This document shows, piece by piece, positions 9,263 to 20,518 of a stretch of 64,000 bases of DNA (position 1 is its first letter; the number at the start of each line of letters is the position of its first letter). The position numbers and the translations under genes are program-made. The DNA lies in NCBI RefSeq assembly GCF_000244755.1, contig NZ_AHOO02000006.1, forward strand, positions 62,001 through 126,000, written 5' to 3'. Under the pieces are notes generated by a model that saw nothing but the letters and a program-made list of their open reading frames with translations, was not told where the DNA came from and ran no database searches. The DNA is from Leptospira licerasiae serovar Varillal str. VAR 010. GTDB lineage: Bacteria; Spirochaetota; Leptospiria; Leptospirales; Leptospiraceae.

Positions 9263-11205
9263 CAGACAAGATCCAATGGATCAAAATCCAATTCCAGGTA
9301 AACGTTTTTAGAAATTTTAAGAGGTCGGATCTCTTTTTTTAGGATCTCTCTCCATTTGTTTTGCACAGTCGTTTTGATCAGTATATGATTTCTGAAATTT
9401 GCATCTATTTTATAAAAAGGACAAGGAGCCGGGCCCAATACTACGGTATTCGGCTCAGGAAGATATTTTTTTAAAACTTGGTGAACTTCTTCAATCGTTT
9501 TGAGGGAAAGATTTTCGTCTTTAGATCTGGATAAGATACGAACCAAACGAGAGAATGGGGGATAAAAAAGTTCTTCTCTAGTTTTTATCTCCGATTCGTA
9601 AAATCGAATATAGTCTTGGTCCAATGCCATTCGAATGATCGGATGATCTACCGTATTTGTTTCGATCAAAACTTCTCCCGCTAGATCGGATCGCCCCGCT
9701 CTTCCCGCCACCTGCGTCAAAAGAGAGAATACTCTTTCTCCTGCTCTAAAATCCGGTAACCCTAGGCCAATCCCTGCATTCAAAACTCCTACTAGAGTGA
9801 CTCTTGCCGCATCGAGTCCTTTAGAGATCATTTGGGTCCCGGTGAGTATATCTATCTCTCCATCAACCAATCTTCCGATCACATCCGTAAGAACACTTTT
9901 ATCTTGGATAGAATCCTGGTCTAGGCGTTCTACTTTTGCGCCGGGGAAAGTTTCTAAAAGGAATTCTTCCAGTTTTTGGGTGCCGGTCCCCATCATAACT
10001 AATTTTTCTCCCAGCTTGGATTCTAATCTTTGGAGAGAATCCGAAAAACCGCAGAGGTGACAGATAACGGTACCTTTTTTATGATAACATAGATGAGATG
10101 TACAATTCGGACAAGGTATATAAGCTTTTTCTTTTTCCGAATAGATGAGTGGACTGTATCCTCTTCTGTTTAAAAGAAGAATAACCTGTTCTTTTCTATC
10201 CAATCTTTGTTTGATCGCAAACGTAAGTTCCGAGCCGATCAATCTGGCGTCCTTTTTATTTTCTTCGATCCGAACTGTAGGCGGCTTTGCGGTCCCCGGT
10301 CTTTTGGTCAGGATTTGTAGTCCGATTTTTCCCGTTTTGGCAAGATGATACACTTCTAAAGAAGGAGTCGCCGATCCGAGTACTAAAACCGCTTTGTTCT
10401 TTCTGCAACGTTGTAATGCTACCTGTCTTGCATGGTATCTAGGAGTAGAATGTTCTTTAAAAGAACCGTCATGCTCTTCGTCTATTATGACTAACCCCAA
10501 ATTCGCGACCGGGGCGAATACTGCAGATCTTGTACCTACTGCGATCCTTTTTTTACCTTGTAGAAGGTCCGTATATGCCTTGAATCTTTCGGAAACTTTC
10601 AAAGCGGAATGAAGTAATGCGATCTCACCCGGAAAGACCGCTTCTAATTTTCGGATAATGTGATACGTCAAACCTATCTCAGGAACTAAGAGTAAAACTC
10701 CTTTGTTTGAGTTTTGTAGAATGTCTCGGATCAGGTGAAGATATACTTCCGTTTTTCCGCTTCCAGTAATCCCAAATAGAAGATGTATGGAATCTTTACC
10801 AAAATCCGCTTTGATATTTTGATATGCGGCTTCTTGTTCTTCGTTTAATGGAAAGGGCTCTGTGGCTACAATATTCTCGTTTAGTTTTACTTTGGAATGT
10901 CTTCTCCCTGAGGGGATCATCTTGTGGATACATTCCCCAAGAGAGGCCAGATATTGTTCTTTTACCCAATATGCGAGTCGGATCTGTTCTTCGTTGATGA
11001 CCGGGGTTTTGTCAATGACCCTATCTACCTGCAATACTTCGTAGCTTGGTTCATTATGATGTAAGGATAATACGATCCCTTCTTCTTTTCTTCCCCTAAG
11101 TTTGGCTTCTACCCTCATCCCTATCTGGGTGTCCGGAGGGACCTCGTATGTGAATGTGTCTTCTAAGATAGGAAGATCGAAGGCTAGTTCTGCGTATTGG
11201 ATCAA
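9262..11205 (-). CDS. priA: Primosomal protein N' (PriA helicase)
   Basis: 647 residues, somewhat short for PriA. Walker A is LFGITGSGKTEVY; the DEAH box is VIIDEEHDGSFKEH; helicase motif III is LVLGSATPSLE; later motifs are LLLNRRGYSP, ILTGTQMISKGLDA and VAGRAGRSDLAGEVLIET. The zinc-binding insertion keeps CPNC and CHLC but lacks the first (CxxC before it) and last (CPxC) cysteine pairs of canonical PriA. PriA restarts stalled replication forks. The start is TTG, overlapping the stop of the upstream gene as TTGA. Confidence 0.94.
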   Translation of the reverse strand: MIQYAELAFDLPILEDTFTYEVPPDTQIGMRVEAKLRGRKEEGIVLSLHHNEPSYEVLQVDRVIDKTPVINEEQIRLAYWVKEQYLASLGECIHKMIPSGRRHSKVKLNENIVATEPFPLNEEQEAAYQNIKADFGKDSIHLLFGITGSGKTEVYLHLIRDILQNSNKGVLLLVPEIGLTYHIIRKLEAVFPGEIALLHSALKVSERFKAYTDLLQGKKRIAVGTRSAVFAPVANLGLVIIDEEHDGSFKEHSTPRYHARQVALQRCRKNKAVLVLGSATPSLEVYHLAKTGKIGLQILTKRPGTAKPPTVRIEENKKDARLIGSELTFAIKQRLDRKEQVILLLNRRGYSPLIYSEKEKAYIPCPNCTSHLCYHKKGTVICHLCGFSDSLQRLESKLGEKLVMMGTGTQKLEEFLLETFPGAKVERLDQDSIQDKSVLTDVIGRLVDGEIDILTGTQMISKGLDAARVTLVGVLNAGIGLGLPDFRAGERVFSLLTQVAGRAGRSDLAGEVLIETNTVDHPIIRMALDQDYIRFYESEIKTREELFYPPFSRLVRILSRSKDENLSLKTIEEVHQVLKKYLPEPNTVVLGPAPCPFYKIDANFRNHILIKTTVQNKWREILKKEIRPLKISKNVYLELDFDPLDLV

Positions 11206-12039
11206 ATTTTTTCTTTAATCTCCTGATGGAAGATCCCCAGTTGAGATAGGATACTTTCTTTGACTTCTATTTCCTTCTTCTTGGCTTCTTGGAATTCCGG
11301 AGAATCCGCTTTACTGGATTTTCTTTTTTGTTCCGCGGCTAAGATCGCTTCGGGAGACCGAAGTACTACCATAGGAATTCCAGTCTGGAACTCTAAAGTT
11401 TTTCCCATTTGTTTGAGCGCTTCTTCTTTTCCGAAATATAGAGTGGCCGCAGCTCCTAAGAGTATAATACCTTGGATCCCTTCTTCTTGGACGGTTTCTT
11501 GTACTTGGACCTTGCAGTTTTGGGTCCTTCTTTTCCAATCTTCTTCGTTCGATCTATCTTGGGAAAATAAACATCCTGGGAATTCCTGAAAATAGAACTC
11601 CTTCATTGTAAATCCGAATACTTTTTGGATCATTCTATCGAATAGATCCTCCGCTTCGTTAGTTCTGAAAATTTTCAACGGAGAAGTTTTAACATAGGAT
11701 TCTTTTCCGGAAATCGTTTCACCTGTATAATGTAATACTAATATTTTCTTTCTGCCTCGGATGATAAAATGACGAACAGCGCTGAGTCGATCTGAGCAGA
11801 GCTTACAGGAGAAGTTCCTGTCTTCCTTTTTAGGAGGAATCCGCATCTGGATACCAGGGACGGAAGTTTCCTTTTCTTTTTGGTAGCCTATGGAAGACCA
11901 GGCCCAAGATTCTTTCCATTCCAAGTCCAGATCTTGTGGATCCTTTTCTCCTTGTCTGCGTAAGATCGGAAATTCTCCGTTTTGGATTAAAAATCTGAAG
12001 TCTTGTAAAATCCCTTTTAGTTCCGCAAAAATTCCGGGC

Positions 12040-12047
<8 letters not shown>
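11202..12047 (-). CDS. Divergent Fe-S uracil-DNA-glycosylase-like protein
   Basis: 281 residues. Residues 80-235 resemble a family 4/5 uracil-DNA glycosylase. The cysteine pattern is C81-x2-C84, C159 and C178, as for the [4Fe-4S] cluster. There is a GE in the HYTGETISG loop (about 106-114), a helix DLFDRMIQKVFGF, YFQEFPGCLF at the third Cys, and IQGIILLGAAATLYFG. The segment aligning to the catalytic HPxxL motif reads RSPEAIL, so the His is missing, and the first loop lacks the usual APG. It may bind DNA or a cluster without being a normal glycosylase. It overlaps the sigma-54 regulator gene (8 bases) and priA (4 bases). Confidence 0.6.
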
Positions 12048-13383
<1,336 letters not shown>

Positions 13384-15180
13384 CTAAGCTACCGGAAGTT
13401 CTATCCTGAATTTACATCCGCCCAATTCGGAAGAGTCCATCGAAATATGACCATTATGATCGATTACCGTTTTTTGGACGATTGCGAGTCCTATCCCGGA
13501 AACATGTTCTTCCTTTGTGGAGTAATACGGTTCAAAAACTTTGGATTTATATTCGGGAGAGACTCCGATCCCGTTATCTTCCACAAGTAAAACCACTGAA
13601 CGTCTCATGATCCTTTTTTCTAAAACGGTGGAAATCCTGATTTTTCCTTGGGAGAAACTGGAGTCTCCTCTTTGTCTTCTCTTTTCTATGGCTTCCACCG
13701 CATTTTTGAAAAGATTGTTCATGATCCCTAAAAACAGTTTTTTGTCCAAAAAGATTTCAGGCAAATTTTTAGCAAAGTTGAGTTCTATTTGGATGCCGGG
13801 CGTATGTTCGAATAGTTTTGCACTTTCCAATACCACCGGTTCCAGATGTTGGTTGATTAATCTAGGTGCAGGCATCCTTGCGAACTCGGAGAATTCGTTT
13901 ACCAAATGTTCCAGGATCTTTACCTGACCGACTATGGTTTCGCTTCCTTTTGTAACGATCTCTTGGAATTCTTTAGGAACTTCCGAGTTTAGTTTTCTGC
14001 GTATTCTTTCTGCAGAGAGTTGGATCGGAGTGAGTGGATTTTTGATCTCGTGAGCCATTCTCTGGGCAACTTCTTTCCAAGCGGCAATCCTTTGCGTATG
14101 CATTAGTTCTTCGTTTTTGGATTTAAGATCTTTCACCATTTGGTTAAAAGATTCCACTAATGCCCCGATTTCCCCTCCTTCCGTTAGGGGAAGATTAATG
14201 TCGGTATCTCCCAAGGAAACTTTTTGAGTAGCGTTTGCTAGATCTATGATTGGTCTTGAAATTTTCCGAGCGAATACGAGTGAAAAGAAGATGGAAAGTA
14301 AAAATGCGAATACGGTTAGAAGTGTGATCGTAAGCCGTACTTCATAAGGAAGTTTTTCCTTGGCCAAGTCGGCAGTGATATAATTCTTTCTGGTATTGAT
14401 AAAAGAATATGCCTTGGATTCTTCTCCTTGAAATACACGTTTTCCTAATATAAGGAATTTTGAAGGATTTAAAGAGTCTATTTTGAGTAGATAAAATCCT
14501 AGGTTCTGGTTTAGTGCCAATTTTTCGGAAATACCTTCCGTTCCGAAGTTCGTAAATTCCTGAGGCGAAACTGACAATTTTAAGGATCTATTTTCGAGAG
14601 CCGGGATGTTATTTTCATACCAACCAACATAGTAATTCGGATTGGAGATCAGATCCAATTCATTAGCCCGATTTGTAAGCAAATTCGGGTTCGGATTTTG
14701 TCTTTGGACAAGATTTCTGAATAATTTAGCTTTTTCTAATAGATTATTCTTTTCAAGATCCAGTTCCTTTTTGACAAAATGATCTCCTGCTTCCAAGGCC
14801 TGAGCGATGTCTAAACCGTAAAATCCCTCGAATACTCTTCCGATCACATTGGAAGTAAGTAAGAATACCGGAAAAGAAGGAAGCATTGCGATGAATAAAA
14901 AGGAAAGAGAAAGTCTGTAACGAATGGAACTTTTGAGCCTTCCTGTTTCTAAATTCCTGCGATTCCTATAAAAATAGGAAATGATCAGGAATAGTACGAC
15001 TAATGGGACTGTATAATATACATAGATAAGTATCCTATCTACTATATCTAAATTTTCCGAATTCCTAAAATGAATGAGTTCGGCGGCGAGTATTGCTATT
15101 GAAATGACTCCGGATAAAATCAGAAGATCTCGAAGATAGTATCGATTCTCCTCCTCGATCCGGAATGGAAACCATTTCAT
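13384..15180 (-). CDS. NtrY-like membrane sensor histidine kinase
   Basis: 598 residues. N-terminal transmembrane helices lie at about 16-35, 48-67 and 88-108, an extracytoplasmic region spans about 110-285, and another helix (LTITLLTVFAFLLSIFFSLVF) at about 285-307. Then come a HAMP domain (RPIIDLANATQKVSLGD), a dimerisation/phosphoacceptor box with H377 in AHEIKNPLTPIQLSAERIRR (the NtrY-type H box), and the ATPase domain with an N box (NNLFKNAVEAIEK), DNGIGV and GIGLAIV. It overlaps ptsH by four bases (ATGA) and abuts the response regulator, its likely partner. The signal sensed is unknown. Confidence 0.92.
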   Translation of the reverse strand: MKWFPFRIEEENRYYLRDLLILSGVISIAILAAELIHFRNSENLDIVDRILIYVYYTVPLVVLFLIISYFYRNRRNLETGRLKSSIRYRLSLSFLFIAMLPSFPVFLLTSNVIGRVFEGFYGLDIAQALEAGDHFVKKELDLEKNNLLEKAKLFRNLVQRQNPNPNLLTNRANELDLISNPNYYVGWYENNIPALENRSLKLSVSPQEFTNFGTEGISEKLALNQNLGFYLLKIDSLNPSKFLILGKRVFQGEESKAYSFINTRKNYITADLAKEKLPYEVRLTITLLTVFAFLLSIFFSLVFARKISRPIIDLANATQKVSLGDTDINLPLTEGGEIGALVESFNQMVKDLKSKNEELMHTQRIAAWKEVAQRMAHEIKNPLTPIQLSAERIRRKLNSEVPKEFQEIVTKGSETIVGQVKILEHLVNEFSEFARMPAPRLINQHLEPVVLESAKLFEHTPGIQIELNFAKNLPEIFLDKKLFLGIMNNLFKNAVEAIEKRRQRGDSSFSQGKIRISTVLEKRIMRRSVVLLVEDNGIGVSPEYKSKVFEPYYSTKEEHVSGIGLAIVQKTVIDHNGHISMDSSELGGCKFRIELPVA

Positions 15181-15443
15181 ATCGCAAAATCGCCTTCCAC
15201 TAATTTGGCTAATGCATTGGCTGCTTCCTCTTCCTGAGCGCCTTCTGTTTTGATGGAAAATTCTGCACCTGGCGCTAATGCCAACATCATGAGTCCCATG
15301 ATACTTTTACCGTTCACTTCCACTCCGTCTTTGGAGACCAGAACTTCGCAGGGATATTTTGCCGCGCAATTCACAAAGACTGAGGCGGGACGAGCATGCA
15401 TCCCTGCGCCGTTTTCGTTAATTTTGAGGTGGATTTCTTTCAA
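15177..15443 (-). CDS. ptsH: HPr phosphocarrier protein
   Basis: 88 residues. The active-site His is H16 in GMHARPAS, and the regulatory serine is S47 in NGKSIMGLMML, the site phosphorylated by HPr kinase. Both PTS-type and HprK-type phosphorylation sites are therefore present. It overlaps the 3' end of hprK by 26 bases. No enzyme I or enzyme II gene is in the window, so a regulatory role with HprK is more likely from context than sugar transport. Confidence 0.95.
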   Translation of the reverse strand: MKEIHLKINENGAGMHARPASVFVNCAAKYPCEVLVSKDGVEVNGKSIMGLMMLALAPGAEFSIKTEGAQEEEAANALAKLVEGDFAI

Positions 15444-16380
15444 CTTTTCCTTGCTGCAAATAAATATTTAATTTTTGGCTGAATTCCGCCGCTGCATTCT
15501 TCCCAAGTTTTTTCAATCTTTGGTTCATTGCGGCAGTTTCTACGATGATTGGAATATTTCTACCGGGTCGAACTGGAAGTTTGATCAAAGGAATATTAAC
15601 GCCTAGGACTTCTTCCGTTCTGTTTTCGAGTCCTGTTCGATCGAATTCTTTCTCTTCCGTCCATTCTTCCAAGTGGATGATGAGCTCTATTAATTTATGA
15701 TCTCGAACGGATCCGATCCCGAATATATCCTTTATATTCAGAATTCCTAATCCTCTGATCTCCATATGATGGCGCAAAAGGTCCGAGCAAGTACCTATCA
15801 GATAACTTTCGGAAAGTCTTCTGATCTCTACCATATCGTCCGCAACTAAACGGTGACCTCTTTCTATGAGTTCTAACGCTGTTTCACTTTTCCCCACACC
15901 ACTTTTTCCGGAGAGAAGTATTCCAATTCCGAATACCTCGATTAGAACTCCATGTCTCATGGTTCTCGGAGCGAGACTTCTGTCCAAGATCTGAGATATA
16001 AGCGTAATGAATTTATGAGTAGAAACATCCGAACCCAAAAGTGGAATATTCAGTCGGTCGCAATACTCCACAAAAATAGGAGGAGGAACATTTCCATGAG
16101 TGAATATGATACAATTCAAATGAAAATGAAAAAAATCGGCTGCGAGTTTTTCGAGGTCCTCGCCTTCTTTGGAAGTGATATAAGCCCATTCACCTTTTCC
16201 GAAAATTTGGATACGATCGTGTGCAAAACTTTCGTAAAAACCTGTGAGCGAAAGACCGGGCCTATTGATCTCGGAACTATGGATCCGATTTTGGAGACCG
16301 TTCTCTCCTGCTATCAGTTTTAAACCTAACTCAGGATGGTCTTTTAGAATATTAGAAACATTAATTCCGGGAACGGACAT
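15418..16380 (-). CDS. hprK: HPr kinase/phosphorylase
   Basis: 320 residues. The N-terminal DRTGG-like domain fills about 1-130. The kinase domain has the P-loop SGKSGVGKSETALELI (157-172), HRLVADD (174-180) and the HprK signature region EIRGLGILNIKDIFG and VNIPLIKLPVRPGRN. It phosphorylates and dephosphorylates the serine of HPr. It lies between rpoN (3-base gap) and ptsH (overlap). In many Gram-negatives with incomplete PTS, hprK-ptsH neighbours lpt and rpoN genes, as here. Confidence 0.95.
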   Translation of the reverse strand: MSVPGINVSNILKDHPELGLKLIAGENGLQNRIHSSEINRPGLSLTGFYESFAHDRIQIFGKGEWAYITSKEGEDLEKLAADFFHFHLNCIIFTHGNVPPPIFVEYCDRLNIPLLGSDVSTHKFITLISQILDRSLAPRTMRHGVLIEVFGIGILLSGKSGVGKSETALELIERGHRLVADDMVEIRRLSESYLIGTCSDLLRHHMEIRGLGILNIKDIFGIGSVRDHKLIELIIHLEEWTEEKEFDRTGLENRTEEVLGVNIPLIKLPVRPGRNIPIIVETAAMNQRLKKLGKNAAAEFSQKLNIYLQQGKVERNPPQN

Positions 16381-16383
16381 GAG

Positions 16384-17820
16384 TTACCTTGCTTCCAGAG
16401 ATTTTACTTTTTTTCTTTGGTTGGACGGTAAAATTTTTAGGATCTTACGGTATTTTGCCACTGTTCTTCTGGCGATCTCTATCCCTTTACTTTCTATTTT
16501 TTCCACTATGTCTTGGTCAGAGAGCGGATTTTCTGGATCTTCTTCTTTGACTAAATTGCGTATAATATCATGAATTGTTTTGGACGATTCCATTCCACCT
16601 TCGGAACTTTTTGATTTTAATCCGGAGGAGAAGAACCATTTTAATTCCAAAATTCCCCAGGAAGTTTGTACATACTTATTGGAGGTGATACGGGAAACCG
16701 TGGATTCGTGGAGATCCAATCTTTCTGCGATATCTTTTAAAGTGAGTGGTTTTAGAAATCTAACACCTTTACGGAAAAACTCGGTCTGTAGTTCTATGAT
16801 TGCGGAGACAACTCTGTATAATGTTTGTCTTCTTTGGTTTACGGATCGGATCAGCCATTCTGCGGAATTTAGTTTAGTGGAAATATATTCCTTATCCGAA
16901 TCTTTTGCACCGGCTCCTTTTTTGAGCATTCCTTTATATTCTTTATTAATTTTTAATTTAGGAAGCCATTCGTCGTTCAGTAGAATACTGAACTCACCTT
17001 CTATTTCTCGGATGATCACATCCGGAACTATATAATCCGGTTTTTGCGGAGTGTATAACGTTGCGGGAAACGGTTCGAGTTTTTTTATCTCTGCCGCCAT
17101 TGACTCTATGGATTCGACCGGGAGTCCCATTTTTTTGGAAATTCCCTTGTAATCCAATTTTTCCAGGTCTTTTAGATAATTTAAGATGAGATCGTGTAGA
17201 TTTTTATCTTCCGGTTTTAGGATCTTTGCTTGGATATATAACGTTTCTTGAATGCTTCCTGCGCCTATTCCGAGTGGATCGAGCTGATGGATCTGCTCTA
17301 AGACTTTTTTAATGATCTTGACGGAAACCCCGATTTCGGCTGCAAGTTCTGCTTGAGTTTGCGAAATAAATCCTCGATCGTCCAGCATGGAGATCAAAAT
17401 TTCAGCGATCTCCATTTCTTTTCCTTTTAATGAGGAGATCCTAAGCTGCCAAAGTAAATGATCGGAAAGAGATTGTGCGTTAGGAGAGGATTCGATATAT
17501 TTTTGGTTTCTGTCGGAAGCGTCGGTTCCTCGATACTGAGGTTTGTCTAAGCTAAAAGAATCCTGCCAACCTTGGTCAGAATTTTTAAGAAAATCATTCT
17601 TCTCTTTTCTTTTTAGATCATCTACTGAATAGAGTTCCGGACTTTTACTTCTTTCCGAGCCGGGCTCCTCTTCCAACATCGGATTTTCCACCAGCTCGGC
17701 GCTGATCCTATCAGCAAGTTCCAGTGTAGACAAAGGCAAAAGCTCGATCGACTGACGCAAGTCCTGCGTCATTACAAGCTTTTGTGTCTGCTTCTGTACT
17801 AACTGATGATTCAGATTCAC
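16384..17820 (-). CDS. rpoN: RNA polymerase sigma-54 factor
   Basis: 478 residues. The N-terminal activator-interaction region is Gln/Leu-rich (QKLVMTQDLRQSIELLPL), followed by an acidic linker, the core-binding region and a C-terminal DNA-binding domain ending in the RpoN box ARRTVAKYRK (about 450-459). The GTG start overlaps the lptB stop as GTGA. It recognises -24/-12 promoters and needs an AAA+ activator such as the NtrX-like protein encoded three genes downstream. Confidence 0.95.
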   Translation of the reverse strand: MNLNHQLVQKQTQKLVMTQDLRQSIELLPLSTLELADRISAELVENPMLEEEPGSERSKSPELYSVDDLKRKEKNDFLKNSDQGWQDSFSLDKPQYRGTDASDRNQKYIESSPNAQSLSDHLLWQLRISSLKGKEMEIAEILISMLDDRGFISQTQAELAAEIGVSVKIIKKVLEQIHQLDPLGIGAGSIQETLYIQAKILKPEDKNLHDLILNYLKDLEKLDYKGISKKMGLPVESIESMAAEIKKLEPFPATLYTPQKPDYIVPDVIIREIEGEFSILLNDEWLPKLKINKEYKGMLKKGAGAKDSDKEYISTKLNSAEWLIRSVNQRRQTLYRVVSAIIELQTEFFRKGVRFLKPLTLKDIAERLDLHESTVSRITSNKYVQTSWGILELKWFFSSGLKSKSSEGGMESSKTIHDIIRNLVKEEDPENPLSDQDIVEKIESKGIEIARRTVAKYRKILKILPSNQRKKVKSLEAR

Positions 17821-18542
17821 AGCTTGAAGTCCTCTCCTAGATACATTCTCTTTGCTTCTTTGTCGTTTACGAGTTCTTTAGGAGTTCCCGCAATTAAGAT
17901 CCGACCGCTATGCATGATATACGCTCTATCCGTGATCTTTAATGTTTCTCGAACATTATGGTCGGTGATTAAGATGCCCAGTCCCTTCTTCTTTAAACTA
18001 TTTATAACGGTTTGAATATCTTTTACTGCTATAGGGTCGACCCCTGCGAACGGCTCGTCAAGAAGGATAAAATCCGGATTTGTGACTAAGGCTCGAGCGA
18101 TTTCGCATCTTCTTCTTTCCCCGCCAGAAAGAGTAAAACCTTTTTGGTTGGCTACTCTCATAATTTGTAATTCTAATAGCAGTTCGTCTCTTCTACGAAT
18201 GATTTCCGATCTAGGAATGTTGAGAGTTTCTAAGATTGCTTCCAGATTTTCCGCGACAGTAAGTTTACGGAATATGGAAGCTTCTTGTGCAAGATAACCT
18301 ACTCCAAGTTTTGCTCTAGTATGCATAGGAGCATCCGTAACATCTTGGTCGTCTATGAATACATGACCCGAATCCGGTTTTACGAAACCGACAGACATAT
18401 AAAAAGAAGTAGTTTTTCCGGCACCGTTCGGGCCGAGTAGACCTACTACTTCTCCTTTGCGAACATCGAAACTAACTCCGTCTACAACCTTACGCTTATT
18501 GTATATTTTGATTAAGTTTTGGCATCGGATCCTTTGTCCCAT
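17817..18542 (-). CDS. lptB: LPS export ABC transporter ATP-binding protein
   Basis: 241 residues, complete ABC ATPase: Walker A GPNGAGKTTSFYM, Q-loop region YLAQEASIFRKLT, signature LSGGERRRCEIARAL, Walker B FILLDEPFAGVDP, switch His in ITDHNVRETL. The 'EASIFRKLTVAEN' and 'MRVANQKGFTLSGGE' type segments are characteristic of LptB. It powers extraction of LPS with LptFG (not in this window). It sits between the lptA-like gene (9-base gap) and rpoN, the common lptC-lptA-lptB-rpoN order. Confidence 0.95.
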   Translation of the reverse strand: MGQRIRCQNLIKIYNKRKVVDGVSFDVRKGEVVGLLGPNGAGKTTSFYMSVGFVKPDSGHVFIDDQDVTDAPMHTRAKLGVGYLAQEASIFRKLTVAENLEAILETLNIPRSEIIRRRDELLLELQIMRVANQKGFTLSGGERRRCEIARALVTNPDFILLDEPFAGVDPIAVKDIQTVINSLKKKGLGILITDHNVRETLKITDRAYIMHSGRILIAGTPKELVNDKEAKRMYLGEDFKL

Positions 18543-18551
18543 TATGTAAGC

Positions 18552-19883
18552 CTAATTTCCTAAATGGACTCCTTCTGTCAGAATTGATCTTCCTTCTCTT
18601 GGATAAAAGACGATTTTTCCCGCTCTTAAGATCTTACCACTTCGATTAATCCTGGGATTCCCCTCTAAAAGTACGGATTCGTCGTTTTCAAAATAAGTGG
18701 CGTATTCCCCTTGCGCCTCAGTGGACTTGGATTTGATCCAGATATTTCCTCGGATGACTGTTTCTTTTTGGTCCAAAAATCGTTCGAATTCCTGAGCAGT
18801 GATCGTGCTTGTGACCTGACTCGAATTTTTATCTAAAAATTCCATTTTACCTTCGTCTGTCAGATGCAGATAGTTCTCTTTTCGGAAATAATCGAATACA
18901 TTACCTGAAAGAAGTAAATTATTCTCTCTGTCGTGTACCTTGATGTTCTTTCTTGCTCTGATGATACTCGAATCTTTTCCTACGGATTCGATATTATCCG
19001 AAGTGATCTTCATGTCTTTTCTTAGAACTGTTGCATTTCCACTGATGAGCACTGTACGATCATTCTCTTCGTTGGGACGACTTTCTATTTTATCCCCTTT
19101 TAGGATGGTGAGAACAGTTTGTTTTTTTTCGTTTCCTTCCGGATCTTTTTTTGTCTCTTCTGAAGATTGGAATAAGACGGTGTTTTCTTCTAAAAGTATC
19201 CTACTTTCATTTGTGTAAAAGGATAACTTTTTCCCGCTCAAATATCTATTCTTGGAAATCAGGATCGGGTTCGGGTCCGTAGTGATCAGATGTTCCGATT
19301 CTTTAAAAACGGCTTCCGCGCAGAAGATGGTGACTTCCGGATGATTTACGATCACTCCACCGTGTAATTTTGTGATTTTGGTATTCAATTCCCTATCGAT
19401 CTGTTTTGCGGAAATGACTGTTGTTTTGCCTGTTTTATCTCGGAAACTTAATCTAGGTCTTTCTTTGATATAGACCATTTCGGAGTATTTATCGTATTCT
19501 CCTACTCCTGCTCTCATTACTGTTCCGTTTTCCTGGTCTTCTATATGTACTCCGTTCTTTAAAAAAGCCTTATATGCTTCTTTTCCGTAAACTTCTATAC
19601 GGTTGGCGCCCAATTTCACTTTTTTATGTTGGATCCAGGCTCCGCCTTCCAAACTGAATATGGTTACTTTGAGTCCTTGGACTTCTCTGTCTTCTTGGGT
19701 AAGTGCGTTTGCCCCCCAGAAAGTCGGAAAACTTTCTTTACGTTTTGGGTCCACTTCTCCTATCCCTTGAAAACTTTTAGGATCTAATGTCTCCGCTGAA
19801 AATAGAAGTGGAGGTCTGGAGTGAGATCCCAGATGTGATGGGAGTAAAAATAATAAATAGAAAGGGACTAGGATTCGTTTCAT
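18552..19883 (-). CDS. LptA/OstA-like periplasmic LPS transport protein
   Basis: 443 residues, more than twice the length of E. coli LptA. A signal peptide (MKRILVPFYLLFLLPSHLGSHS) is followed by repeated beta-strand units of the OstA fold, for example NRIEVYGKEAYKAF, EVTIFCAEAVFKES, IESRPNEENDRTVLISGNATVLRKD and SRNLIVY-like strands later on. Its length suggests two or more OstA domains in tandem. It overlaps lptC by four bases and precedes lptB, so a role as the periplasmic LPS bridge is well supported by context, though the symbol lptA is not certain. Confidence 0.82.
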   Translation of the reverse strand: MKRILVPFYLLFLLPSHLGSHSRPPLLFSAETLDPKSFQGIGEVDPKRKESFPTFWGANALTQEDREVQGLKVTIFSLEGGAWIQHKKVKLGANRIEVYGKEAYKAFLKNGVHIEDQENGTVMRAGVGEYDKYSEMVYIKERPRLSFRDKTGKTTVISAKQIDRELNTKITKLHGGVIVNHPEVTIFCAEAVFKESEHLITTDPNPILISKNRYLSGKKLSFYTNESRILLEENTVLFQSSEETKKDPEGNEKKQTVLTILKGDKIESRPNEENDRTVLISGNATVLRKDMKITSDNIESVGKDSSIIRARKNIKVHDRENNLLLSGNVFDYFRKENYLHLTDEGKMEFLDKNSSQVTSTITAQEFERFLDQKETVIRGNIWIKSKSTEAQGEYATYFENDESVLLEGNPRINRSGKILRAGKIVFYPREGRSILTEGVHLGN

Positions 19884-20506
19884 TTTTCTTTAGGGGAAGA
19901 AGATAGCGGATTAGAACCGCCTTGTGTGATCGCACTCGGTTTTAAAATTGTAAATTTATTCAGATCCTTGTCGGCTCGAAGCCCGACTCCTCTGATATGA
20001 GTTCCATTTGCATCGATTACAACTTCTTCGTTCGAAGTGAGTTCTTTGGTCTCGTCGTTATAATCCAACGATTTTGCTCTCAGAGTCCTATGTTCTTCCG
20101 TTTTAAGAAGAATATTACCTGTGAGTTTCATCTGCTTTGTGATTTGATTGATCTCACCTTTTTCGCCGGTAAGTCTGGACTTGAATTTTCCATTCTCATA
20201 TTGGTCGAAATTGATGCCGTATAGAACGTACCTTTTTTCGTCAGCGTAGAGATAAGCTTCTTCCGCTTTCAATTTCCATAATATAGTGCCGTTCTCGTCG
20301 TATTGGTCTTTTGCGAAATTTTTGAAAGAAACAGTGGAACCTTTTTCTTTTTCTTCTTCTACACGAGTGTATTTAGCGTCCGATTTTCCGCCTGAATAGA
20401 AAAAAAGGATCAATAGAAGAATTCCGATCCCTACTCCTAGGCCCGGACCGTATTTCCTAGCGGTTTCCGGGTCTATTTTGAGTAAAGTGAGTATGCGGAA
20501 ATACAA
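19880..20506 (-). CDS. lptC: LptC-like LPS export protein
   Basis: 208 residues, TTG start. One transmembrane helix (about residues 22-40, GPGLGVGIGILLLILFFYSG), then a periplasmic beta domain: FKNFAKDQYDENGTILWKLKAEEAYLY, YVLYGINFDQYENG, GEINQITKQMKLTGNILLKT, LDYNDETKELTSNEEVVID, GVGLRADKDLNKFTIL. This is the YrbK/LptC pattern. LptC links the inner-membrane LptBFG complex to periplasmic LptA. It precedes the lptA-like gene (overlap ATGA) and follows kdsA by 12 bases. Confidence 0.85.
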   Translation of the reverse strand: MYFRILTLLKIDPETARKYGPGLGVGIGILLLILFFYSGGKSDAKYTRVEEEKEKGSTVSFKNFAKDQYDENGTILWKLKAEEAYLYADEKRYVLYGINFDQYENGKFKSRLTGEKGEINQITKQMKLTGNILLKTEEHRTLRAKSLDYNDETKELTSNEEVVIDANGTHIRGVGLRADKDLNKFTILKPSAITQGGSNPLSSSPKEK

Positions 20507-20518
20507 GGCTATTAACGA

